From contig NZ_JANXUQ010000165.1 of assembly GCF_025356155.1 (NCBI RefSeq), positions 1 to 36,279 on the forward strand: 36,279 nt of DNA, given 5' to 3'. The notes beneath the pieces are model-generated. The model had not been told where the DNA came from, searched no databases, and was given only the letters and a program-made list of their open reading frames with translations. A program made the position numbers and the translations under genes. This DNA comes from Rhodoferax sp. (lineage in GTDB: Bacteria > Pseudomonadota > Gammaproteobacteria > Burkholderiales > Burkholderiaceae_C). This document shows, in pieces, positions 28,625 to 35,800 of the stretch. Every line of letters begins with the position of its first letter. Positions within the stretch are counted from its first letter, which is position 1.

Positions 28625-30922
28625 ATGACCCACGCCTCCACTCTCCCGCCGCGCCTCTCCATCGCCCAGCGCCTACCGCGCCCCAGTCTGCGAATTGCTA
28701 TGGTTTTGATAGCTACATGTGCAATATTTACGGGGGCTAGCGCCCAGATTCTTCTAAGGCATTCGGCGCAAACCGGCACCGTATCGTCCGTGGTGCAAAC
28801 CGAGCAGGTGCGCGCCGAGTTGATAGCCCATGCGCCCGAGGGCGTGGACGCTGGCAAAACCATCTGGGTGGGCCTGCAGCTCAAGCACCAGCCGCAGTGG
28901 CACACGTATTGGAAGAACGCGGGTGACTCCGGCCTGCCCACCACGGTGCAATGGACCCTTCCCGCAGGCGTGACCGCGGGCGACATCGCCTGGCCCACGC
29001 CACGGCGCATTGCCATCGGCAACCTGGCCAACTTTGGGTATGAAGACACGGTGCTGCTACCGGTGCCGTTGACTGTTGGCAAGGATTTCAAGGCGTCCGC
29101 CAGCGGCATGCTGGAAATCGGCCTGGCCGCCAACTGGCTGGTGTGCCGCCAGGAATGCATTCCGCAAGAAGGCAACTTTGTGCTCAAGGTGCCCGCCAAA
29201 GGGTCCACCGCCGCGCAGGGTGCCGGCTTTGAGGCCAGCCGCGCGGCCAGCCCCCTGCCCCACACCGGCAAGGCCGAAGCCAAGCTCAGCGGCGAGACAC
29301 TGACCGTCAGCATCAGCGGCCTGCCTGCCGACTGGAATGGTCATGCGCTGCAGGCCTTCCCCGAGACGCCCAATGTCGTCGACCCGGTAAGCGCTCCGCA
29401 ACCCGGCGACGCCATGACCGGAACCGCGCAAAAGCCCGCCACCCAGGAATGGATCAATGGCGTTTGGACCGGCCGCTTTGCGCTGTCCACCCAACGCGAA
29501 TCGACGCCCGGCAACCTGCCCTTGGTGTTGGCGCTGGGCGCCAAGAGCCTGCGCAGCATCGCCACCATCAGCGGCGCCTGGCCCGCACTGGCAGCAGCGG
29601 ATGCCCACGGCGCGACAGCGACATCCGTGGGGGCGGCCACTGGTACTGCGGCTGGCGCGCTGGCAATAACAACCAACCCCATGGCTGCAAATAGCAACAT
29701 CAGCACAAGCTGGGGCATGGCGCTGTTGGCGGCCCTGTTGGGCGGCTTGATTCTGAACTTGATGCCCTGTGTATTGCCGGTGCTGGCAATCAAGGTGCTG
29801 GCGTTTGCCCGCCACAGCGAACACAGCCGCGCATCGCACCGCGCGCAGGGCGTGGCCTACACGCTGGGCGTGGTGCTGTCCTTTGTGGCCTTGGGCGCGC
29901 TGATGATTGGTCTGCGCGCCAGCGGTGAGCAACTGGGTTGGGGCTTTCACCTGCAGTCCCCCATCGTGCTGGCCGTGTTGGCCACACTGTTCACGCTGCT
30001 GGGCTTGAACTTGGCCGGTGTATTTGAGATCGGCAGTGTGCTGCCCCACCGCGTCGCGTGCATGCAGGCGCGCCACCCGGTGGTGGACGCCTTCCTGTCC
30101 GGCGTACTGGCCGTGGCCATTGCGTCGCCCTGCACGGCACCCTTCATGGGGGCGTCGCTGGGTTATGCGATCAGCCTGCCGGGTTACCAGGCCCTGAGCA
30201 TTTTTGCTGCCTTGGGCCTGGGCTTGGCCCTGCCCTTTTTGGCCGCTGCCTGGGTGCCCGCGGTTGGCAAGTGGCTGCCGCGGCCCGGCGCATGGATGGA
30301 CACGCTGCGCCGCTTCATGGCCTTCCCCATGCTGGCCACGGTCGTCTGGCTGGTTTGGGTGCTGGGCCATTTGAGCGGTGTGGACGGCGCGGGGGCACTG
30401 CTGGCGTTGCTGCTGACGCTTAGCCTGCTGGTCTGGTCGCTGAATTTGAATGGCCGCAGCCGCACGGTGTTTGCTTCTATTTCTGTAGCAACACTGATAG
30501 GTTTTACGTGGGCTATCGGCCCATTGGTCTTGCGGATGGATGACGCAGCGGCCAACCCCGTGTCGGCGGGGGCCACGTCCAACGCCCCCTGGCAAGCCTG
30601 GGCGCCCGGCAAGGTAGAGGCCGAGCTGGCCGCCGGCCGGCCGGTGTTTGTAGACTTCACCGCTGCCTGGTGCATCACCTGCCAGTACAACAAAAAAACC
30701 ACCTTGGGCAGCGCCGCCGTGCTGGCCGACATGCGCAGCCACAATGTGACGCTGCTGCGCGCCGACTGGACGCGCCGCGACCCGGCCATCACCGTCGCGC
30801 TGGAGGCGCTGGGCCGTAGTGGCGTGCCGGTGTACGTGTTGCACCAGGCGGGCAAACCGCCGGTGGTGTTCTCGGAAATTCTGGATGCGCAGGCGCTGCG
30901 TTCTGCGTTGGCAACGCTGTAA
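28625..30922 (+). CDS. DsbD/ScsB-type thiol:disulfide interchange protein
   Basis: 765 residues. The signal peptide (about 1-41) has its core formed by a 57-bp repeat. A periplasmic N-terminal domain with YWKNAGDSGLPT and the redox pair C174/C178 (VCRQEC) resembles ScsB-like proteins. Eight membrane segments carry C382 (LMPCVLP) and C503 (ASPCTAPFMG). The C-terminal thioredoxin domain has AAWCITC (C683/C686). It moves electrons from cytoplasmic thioredoxin to periplasmic partners such as isomerases or copper-stress proteins. No clear ribosome binding site precedes the ATG at 28625. A second 57-bp copy encodes part of the last membrane segment. The next gene follows after 16 bases. Confidence 0.93.
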   Translation: MTHASTLPPRLSIAQRLPRPSLRIAMVLIATCAIFTGASAQILLRHSAQTGTVSSVVQTEQVRAELIAHAPEGVDAGKTIWVGLQLKHQPQWHTYWKNAGDSGLPTTVQWTLPAGVTAGDIAWPTPRRIAIGNLANFGYEDTVLLPVPLTVGKDFKASASGMLEIGLAANWLVCRQECIPQEGNFVLKVPAKGSTAAQGAGFEASRAASPLPHTGKAEAKLSGETLTVSISGLPADWNGHALQAFPETPNVVDPVSAPQPGDAMTGTAQKPATQEWINGVWTGRFALSTQRESTPGNLPLVLALGAKSLRSIATISGAWPALAAADAHGATATSVGAATGTAAGALAITTNPMAANSNISTSWGMALLAALLGGLILNLMPCVLPVLAIKVLAFARHSEHSRASHRAQGVAYTLGVVLSFVALGALMIGLRASGEQLGWGFHLQSPIVLAVLATLFTLLGLNLAGVFEIGSVLPHRVACMQARHPVVDAFLSGVLAVAIASPCTAPFMGASLGYAISLPGYQALSIFAALGLGLALPFLAAAWVPAVGKWLPRPGAWMDTLRRFMAFPMLATVVWLVWVLGHLSGVDGAGALLALLLTLSLLVWSLNLNGRSRTVFASISVATLIGFTWAIGPLVLRMDDAAANPVSAGATSNAPWQAWAPGKVEAELAAGRPVFVDFTAAWCITCQYNKKTTLGSAAVLADMRSHNVTLLRADWTRRDPAITVALEALGRSGVPVYVLHQAGKPPVVFSEILDAQALRSALATL
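28695..28751 (+). repeat. 57-bp dispersed element, copy 4 (DsbD signal peptide)
   Basis: Starts TTGCTATGGTTTTGATAGC with perfect GCTAT/ATAGC arms and has ACGGGGGCTAGCGCC at element positions 36-50. It encodes IAMVLIATCAIFTGASAQI, that is the hydrophobic core and the ASA cleavage site of the signal peptide. Confidence 0.78.
30471..30527 (+). repeat. 57-bp dispersed element, copy 5 (DsbD membrane segment)
   Basis: Starts TTGCTTCTATTTCTGTAGC, with ACGTGGGCTATCGGCC at element positions 36-51. It keeps the 57-base spacing and the same codon phase as copies 3 and 4 and encodes FASISVATLIGFTWAIGPL, part of the last hydrophobic segment before the thioredoxin domain. It is more diverged than the others. 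Confidence 0.6.
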
Positions 30923-30938
30923 GCCGTCTTCGTCACCC

Positions 30939-31370
30939 ATGACCGCACCTCCATCCTCTGTCCAGGCCAGCGACGACGACATGGCCTATATCCTGAAGCA
31001 TTGCCGCACCGTGGCGGTGGTGGGTTTGTCACCCAAGCCGCACCGCGACAGTTATGGCGTTTCGCGCTATATGCAGGCGCAGGGGTGGCGCATCGTGCCG
31101 ATTAATCCGAATGCAACCAGCATCCTGGGCGAGACGGCTTACCCGTCTTTGACCGAGGCGGCTCGGCGCCACGGGATTGGGTTGGTCAATGTGTTTCGCA
31201 ACAGTGCGGATGTGCCGCCGGTGGTGGATGAGGCTATTGCTGTTGGGGCGCAGGCTGTGTGGTTGCAGATGGGGGTGGTGCACGACTTGTCTGGCCAGAA
31301 GGCACGTTCTGCGGGGTTGCGGTTTGTGCAGGATCGGTGTTTGATGGTGGAGCATCGGCGGCATCTCTGA
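30939..31370 (+). CDS. CoA-binding domain protein (YccU-like)
   Basis: 143 residues from the ATG at 30939; a longer in-frame start lies inside the DsbD gene and gives an Arg/Cys-rich extension typical of shadow frames. The Rossmann-type nucleotide-binding start TVAVVGLSPKPHRDSYGVSRYMQAQGW (in parts), then IVPINPNATSILGE, LVNVFRNSADVP, and QAVWLQMGVVHD match the CoA_binding_2 family, found as single-domain cytoplasmic proteins. The precise role is unknown. It follows the DsbD gene by 16 bases and is followed by a strong terminator-like hairpin. Confidence 0.88.
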   Translation: MTAPPSSVQASDDDMAYILKHCRTVAVVGLSPKPHRDSYGVSRYMQAQGWRIVPINPNATSILGETAYPSLTEAARRHGIGLVNVFRNSADVPPVVDEAIAVGAQAVWLQMGVVHDLSGQKARSAGLRFVQDRCLMVEHRRHL

Positions 31371-31410
31371 AACTGGCTTTTTGGTTGCTGCTGAACCTCG
31401 CTTTTTTAAC

Positions 31411-31776
31411 AACCCACTCCCCCAACCCCTCGCCCCGCCGGGCGAGGGGAGCTTTTTTTAACTGCCGATTTGGTTTTTGCGCTCCGAATACGGCACTACT
31501 CGCGTTGCGTCGCGGTGCGTGCTTGGCGAACCCCGGCTGCTGGTGGGGCGGTCGTAGTAAACGGCTCTGCGCCGGTATGCCAACGCTGGCTGCTGCGCGT
31601 GCCAGCCGGGGCCGCGCGGGGGTGGCGGGCGCTCACTACGACCGTAGGTTTGAAACCTGAGTGCCAAAACACGCAACGCCACCTCACTTCAGTAGCCCGT
31701 ATTCGGCGCGCGGCCACCAAATCGGCTGTTAAAGGCTCCCCTCGCCCGGCGGGGCGAGGGGCTGGGGGAGTGGGTA
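31411..31776. repeat. 366-bp near-palindromic element (MITE-like)
   Basis: The left part (31411-31500) and the reverse complement of the right part (31690-31776) are nearly identical. Shared segments are ACCCACTCCCCCA, CCCTCGCCCCGCCGGGCGAGG, GGAGC, GCCGATTTGG and CGAATACGG. The match continues inward with GCGTTGCGT (31502-31510) against ACGCAACGC, and GGTCGTAGT against ACTACGACC. Each arm is about 150 bases. No transposase, protein-coding signal or clear target duplication is seen. It fills most of the 478-base gap between the CoA-binding gene and hemE. Confidence 0.75.
31426..31459 (+). terminator. Rho-independent terminator-like hairpin
   Basis: A perfect 10-bp stem, CCCCTCGCCC paired with GGGCGAGGGG around a CGCC loop, is followed by AGC and seven T. 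It lies 55 bases after the CoA-binding gene and is also the outer part of the left arm of the 366-bp element. The mirrored copy at about 31738-31761 has a weaker T-run on the - strand. Confidence 0.7.
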
Positions 31777-31848
31777 GTCGGATATTGGGGTTGGCAGTTT
31801 GGGATTGGCAGTTGGTTGTTCAAAACGAGTCCTGCGACAATCAGAACC

Positions 31849-33027
31849 ATGACCGACACCACCTTCACCAACCACCAAAATCCCACCTTCCTGCAAGCCT
31901 GCTTGCGCCAAGCCACCCCCCACACGCCCGTCTGGCTGATGCGCCAAGCCGGCCGCTATTTGCCCGAATACCTGGCCACGCGGGTCAAGGCTGGCAACAG
32001 CTTCATGGGTCTGGCCACCAATGTGGATTACGCCACTGAGGTCACGCTGCAGCCGCTGGACCGCTTTCCACTCGACGCCGCCATCCTGTTCAGCGACATC
32101 CTGACCATTCCCGACGCCATGGGTCTGGGCCTGAGCTTCGGTGTCGGTGAAGGCCCGCGCTTCGCGTCGCCCGTGCGCGACGAAACCGCAGTCGACAAGC
32201 TGGCGGTGCCCGACCTGGACAAGCTGCGTTACGTGTTCGACGCCGTCTCAAGCATTCGCAAGGCGCTGACGCAAGCCGACGGCAAAAGCCGTGTGCCGTT
32301 GATCGGCTTCTCCGGTAGCCCGTGGACGCTGGCCTGCTACATGGTGGAAGGCGCCGGTTCCAGCGACTACCGCCTGGTCAAGACCATGCTGTACAGCCGC
32401 CCGGACCTGATGCACCGCATCCTGGCCACCAATGCCGATTCCGTGGCGGCCTACCTGAACGCACAGATCGAGGCCGGAGCGCAGGCCGTGATGATTTTTG
32501 ACAGCTGGGGCGGCGTGCTGGCTGACGGCGCTTTTCAGGATTTCAGCCTGGCCTACACGGCCCGTGTCCTGGCGCAACTCAAGACAAGCCATACCGATGC
32601 AAACGGCAACACCATCCGCATTCCACGCATCGTGTTCACCAAGGGCGGCGGTTTGTGGCTGCAAGAGATGGCCGCGCTGGACTGCGACGTGCTGGGGCTG
32701 GACTGGACCGTCAATTTGGGCAAGGCACGCGCCGCCATCGGCGGCGAGGAGTACGCACCAGGTGTGAGTGGCCCCGGTAAGGCTTTGCAGGGCAATATTG
32801 ACCCCAACGTATTGTTTGCCCAACCGGCTCAGATCGAAGCCGAGGTTGCGCGCGTGCTGGACAGTTTCGGCACACCTTACCAGGGCGCCGGCACTGGCCC
32901 TTCGCACATTTTTAACCTCGGCCATGGCATCAGCCAGTACACGCCTCCCGAGAATGTGGCTGCGCTGGTGGACGCCGTGCACCGCCATTCCCGCGCGTCA
33001 CGGGGTTTGCAGGCATTGCGGGCATAA
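31849..33027 (+). CDS. hemE: Uroporphyrinogen decarboxylase
   Basis: 392 residues from the ATG at 31849; an in-frame ATG at 31816 lacks family similarity in its extra residues. Both family signatures are present: [15 protein letters not shown] (residues 27-41) and [16 protein letters not shown]. The catalytic Asp lies in the [13 protein letters not shown] region. The enzyme removes four carboxyl groups from uroporphyrinogen III to give coproporphyrinogen III in haem synthesis in the cytoplasm. It is slightly longer than the usual 350-370 residues, with an insertion near [15 protein letters not shown]. The 366-bp element ends 72 bases before the start, so its promoter must lie in or beside that element. 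Confidence 0.97.
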   Translation: MTDTTFTNHQNPTFLQACLRQATPHTPVWLMRQAGRYLPEYLATRVKAGNSFMGLATNVDYATEVTLQPLDRFPLDAAILFSDILTIPDAMGLGLSFGVGEGPRFASPVRDETAVDKLAVPDLDKLRYVFDAVSSIRKALTQADGKSRVPLIGFSGSPWTLACYMVEGAGSSDYRLVKTMLYSRPDLMHRILATNADSVAAYLNAQIEAGAQAVMIFDSWGGVLADGAFQDFSLAYTARVLAQLKTSHTDANGNTIRIPRIVFTKGGGLWLQEMAALDCDVLGLDWTVNLGKARAAIGGEEYAPGVSGPGKALQGNIDPNVLFAQPAQIEAEVARVLDSFGTPYQGAGTGPSHIFNLGHGISQYTPPENVAALVDAVHRHSRASRGLQALRA

Positions 33028-33127
33028 GTTTCTTACCATTGTTTAGGGCCAAAACCAAAGCAAGCCTTAGCACTTATGCACAAAAACAGGGTGAGCCGAT
33101 CTTGGCAATCCCTGATTTGGACCTTAC

Positions 33128-33170
33128 GCGCTATGAAAGCAATAGCGCTTGTAAGTGGTTGATTTATAAG
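33128..33170 (+). repeat. Half copy of the 57-bp element
   Basis: GCTATGAAAGCAATAGCGCTT matches element positions 3-23 with perfect GCTAT/ATAGC arms. The second half has CTTGTAA...TTATAAG but lacks the GGGCTA motif. It is the only copy outside coding sequence. Confidence 0.5.
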
Positions 33171-33260
33171 GAATTAAAACTTTGCTTTTTTTCCGGGCAT
33201 TCCAGCCAAAGCCTTGATTTTCAAGGCCTCGCAGGCGCCCAGAAGAAGATATCAACAAAG

Positions 33261-33269
33261 TTATCCACA
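33261..33269 (+). promoter_or_regulatory. Perfect DnaA-box match upstream of priA
   Basis: TTATCCACA is the strong DnaA-box consensus. One match by chance in a window of this size is quite possible, so a regulatory role for DnaA on the replication-restart gene priA is only a suggestion. Confidence 0.3.
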
Positions 33270-33399
33270 GAAACACGGTGTTTTGTGTAAAGTCATTTCA
33301 AATCAAGCACTTAGGCCTGATTTCACAAGTTCACATCAAAAGATCGACTCAAGTGGTTCTTTACTCTGCCCCGCATCGACCTTCCCTCTTTCGTACCCC

Positions 33400-35670
33400 A
33401 TGACCCACTGGCTTTGCGTTCTCGTCCAAACCCCGGCGCATGCTGCGTTGGGATCGCTGTTGAGCTACAGAAGTGAGTCTCTACTCGCACCCGGCACCTT
33501 GGTCCGGGTGCCGCTGGGCAAGCGCGAGACCCTGGGTGTGGTGTGGGATGCTGACGGCGCACAGGCCACGGGCGAGGTCGATCCTGGCAAGATTCGTGCG
33601 ATTGCAGGCACGCTGGAGGGCATTGCACCCTTGAGCAAAAGCTGGCAACAATTGCTTACATTTGCAGCGCAGTACTACCAGCGCTCCATCGGCGAAGTGG
33701 CGCTGGCGGCCTTGCCACCGCAATTGCGCGAGCTGTCGCCGGTTCAAGTGCAACGCCGTTTGCAACGCGGCAAGACTGCGGTCGGCAAAAAAAACCCAGC
33801 TGCCAGTACTCCAACAGAAGCCAGCGGATCAACGGCACACCACCAACCCCTACCAGACCTGAGCCGCGAACAGGCCCGTGCTGTAGATCAGATTCAGACG
33901 CAGGCCGGCCCCTTTTTGCTGTTTGGCGCCACCGGCAGCGGCAAGACCGAGGTTTACCTGCACAGCGTGCAAACCCTGCTGGCCGGTGACCCCTTGTCGC
34001 AGGCCTTGGTCATGGTGCCGGAGATCAACCTGACGCCACAACTGGAAGCGCGGTTCAAGGCCCGTTTTGCGCCGCTGTACGGCGACGACGCGGTCGTATC
34101 ACTGCACAGCGGCATGACCAACCCGCAGCGGCTTAAGAGCTGGCTGGGCGCGCACAGCGGCAGGGCCCGCATCGTGCTGGGTACCCGCATGGCGGTGTTT
34201 GCGTCCATGCCGCAGTTGCGCCTGATCATCGTCGACGAAGAACACGACCCCAGCTACAAAAGCAGTGAAGGCGCGCGGTACTCGGCCCGCGACCTGGCGG
34301 TGTACCGCGGCCGACTAGAGGGCGCCAAGGTGTTGCTGGGCTCCGCAACACCTTCGCTGGAGAGCTGGCACCACAGCCGCCCCGCGACGCAGGGCGGCCG
34401 CTACCTGCGCCTGCATATGCCCAGCCGCATCGGTGCGCCATCTGGCGCACCGATTGACACGCTAGCAGTCTCACGCGACGCAACCCCAGCCACGGCCCAG
34501 CAAACCATGCGTACAACGGCCGCCACACCCGAAGGCTTGCCGCTGGTACGCCGCGTGGACATGAACCACCAGCACCGCAACGCGGTGTTCTCGATCCCGC
34601 TGCTCCAAGCCATCAAGGAGCGTGTGGCGCGCGGCGAGCAAAGCATGGTTTTCTTGAACCGGCGCGGCTATGCACCGGTGCTGCAGTGCACCGATTGCGG
34701 CTGGAAAAGCGAATGCCCGCACTGCAGCGCGTTCCGGGTCTTCCACAAAATAGACCGCACGCTGCGCTGCCACCACTGCGGCTTTACGGAACGCGTGCCC
34801 CGCGCCTGCCCCACCTGCGGCAACCCCGACATTGCGCCGCTGGGCCGTGGCACCGAGCGGCTGGAAGAACACGTGGCTGAACTGCTGGCCGACGTGCGCA
34901 GACCCAACACGGTCAGTGACGCGTTTCCCGATGGCGAACCGGTGCGCGTGGCCCGCATCGATGCCGACACCACGCGCCTCAAGGGCGAGCTCCAAAGCCA
35001 ATTGGCGGCCGTGCATGCGGGCGACGTGGATGTGCTGGTCGGCACACAAATGATTGCCAAGGGCCACGACTTCCGGCGCATCACGCTGGTGGCGGCGGTC
35101 AACCCGGATGGTGCGCTGTTCTCAAGTGATTTCCGCGCGCCGGAGCGCTTGTTCAGCCTGCTGATGCAAGCCGCAGGGCGTGCCGGGCGAGATGCCAGCC
35201 TGGGTGAGCGTAGCGAAGTGTGGATACAAACCTTCCAGCCCGCCCACCCCCTGTATGCGGCCCTTAAACGGCACGACTACCCGGGCTTTGCCACCCAGCA
35301 ATTGCAGGAACGCGAACAGGCCTGTCTGCCACCCTTCACCGCCCAGGCCCTGGTGCGCGCGGAAGCCCGCACGCAGGAGGTGGCCCAGGCCTTTTTGAAT
35401 ACGGCAAGTAGCGCGGCCCGCGGCGAGATGGCGCTGTGGGAGGGCTGGGCACCGGTGCTGGAGCAGATCACGCTGTACCCGGCGGTGCCCATGAGCATCC
35501 AGCGCGTGGCCAATATCGAGCGCGCCCAGATGCTGGTGGAAAGCCCGTCGCGCGCAGCGCTGCAGCAATTCTTGACCGCGTGGCAGGCCGTGCTACATGC
35601 CACCCGCCAGGGCCCCGAAGGCAAGGGATTGATACGCTGGGCAATAGACGTGGACCCATTGGCAATTTGA
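33400..35670 (+). CDS. priA: Primosomal protein N', replication restart helicase PriA
   Basis: 756 residues from the ATG at 33400. The N-terminal 3'-DNA-binding domain begins VLVQTPAHAALGSLLSYR. The helicase core has Walker A GATGSGKTEVY (K182), Walker B DEEHD (D279), GSATPSLESW, and the C-terminal motifs VGTQMIAKGHDF and QAAGRAGR. Eight cysteines in CxxC pairs between residues 430 and 476 form the two zinc sites (CTDC, CPHC, CHHC, CPTC). PriA recognises stalled forks and reloads the replisome. A low-complexity insert (KKNPAASTPTEASGST) separates the N-terminal domain from the helicase core. No strong ribosome binding site is seen before the ATG. Confidence 0.96.
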   Translation: MTHWLCVLVQTPAHAALGSLLSYRSESLLAPGTLVRVPLGKRETLGVVWDADGAQATGEVDPGKIRAIAGTLEGIAPLSKSWQQLLTFAAQYYQRSIGEVALAALPPQLRELSPVQVQRRLQRGKTAVGKKNPAASTPTEASGSTAHHQPLPDLSREQARAVDQIQTQAGPFLLFGATGSGKTEVYLHSVQTLLAGDPLSQALVMVPEINLTPQLEARFKARFAPLYGDDAVVSLHSGMTNPQRLKSWLGAHSGRARIVLGTRMAVFASMPQLRLIIVDEEHDPSYKSSEGARYSARDLAVYRGRLEGAKVLLGSATPSLESWHHSRPATQGGRYLRLHMPSRIGAPSGAPIDTLAVSRDATPATAQQTMRTTAATPEGLPLVRRVDMNHQHRNAVFSIPLLQAIKERVARGEQSMVFLNRRGYAPVLQCTDCGWKSECPHCSAFRVFHKIDRTLRCHHCGFTERVPRACPTCGNPDIAPLGRGTERLEEHVAELLADVRRPNTVSDAFPDGEPVRVARIDADTTRLKGELQSQLAAVHAGDVDVLVGTQMIAKGHDFRRITLVAAVNPDGALFSSDFRAPERLFSLLMQAAGRAGRDASLGERSEVWIQTFQPAHPLYAALKRHDYPGFATQQLQEREQACLPPFTAQALVRAEARTQEVAQAFLNTASSAARGEMALWEGWAPVLEQITLYPAVPMSIQRVANIERAQMLVESPSRAALQQFLTAWQAVLHATRQGPEGKGLIRWAIDVDPLAI

Positions 35671-35730
35671 ATTGTGGCACTTGGAGCAGAAGCGTCACGC
35701 GGTGAGGGACCGCGAGGCGCAATTTCCCGC

Positions 35731-35800
35731 CGGGCCGCCCCAAGGGAAATTAGCCCCCTCGGGGGGCAGCGACCCGCGCAGCGGTGGAGCGTGGGGGCTA
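35731..35800. repeat. Comamonadaceae-type GC-rich repeat between convergent genes
   Basis: The stretch GGCCGCCCCAAGGG, then TAGCCCCCTCGGGGGGC and GCGTGGGGGCTA, has outer arms TAGCCCCC (35751-35758) and GGGGGCTA (35793-35800) and an inner hairpin CCCC-TC-GGGG. I recall near-identical copies at many convergent gene ends in Comamonadaceae. It probably acts as a two-way transcription barrier. Its right end supplies the stop codon of the kinase gene. Confidence 0.6.

Larger units (their letters stand above)
33028..33399. other. 372-bp gap between hemE and priA
   Basis: An AT-richer gap. It holds a decayed half copy of the 57-bp element (33128-33170) and a run of T at 33186-33192 that could end hemE transcription. 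It also holds a hairpin GCCTTGA-TTT-TCAAGGC (33211-33227), a perfect DnaA-box sequence (33261-33269) and the palindrome AAACAC-G-GTGTTT (33271-33283). No gene is supported here; the priA frame is open upstream of its start but without family similarity. Confidence 0.5.

Noticed and set aside
29641..29697. Possible sixth full copy of the 57-bp element, reversed, in the DsbD gene
   Set aside because: The reverse complement begins TTGCTAT and ends with CGCCAG near the right spacing, but the AGC arm at positions 17-19 is missing. Similarity is too weak to count.
29057..30982. 641-codon open frame on the - strand opposite the DsbD gene
   Set aside because: It mirrors a clear, well-motifed gene; the product is Gln/His/Gly-rich shadow sequence without domains.
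31470..32039. Open frames crossing the 366-bp palindrome and the start of hemE
   Set aside because: They run through the inverted repeat arms and end inside hemE in another frame; Arg/Pro/His-rich products typical of GC-rich shadows.
1110..33170. Interpretation of the 57-bp repeats as a CRISPR array
   Set aside because: Copies are thousands of bases apart, lie inside genes and vary in sequence; no spacers or cas genes are present.
33028..33399. Replication origin
   Set aside because: Only one DnaA box and no dnaA, dnaN or gyrB genes nearby; hemE and priA do not indicate an origin.
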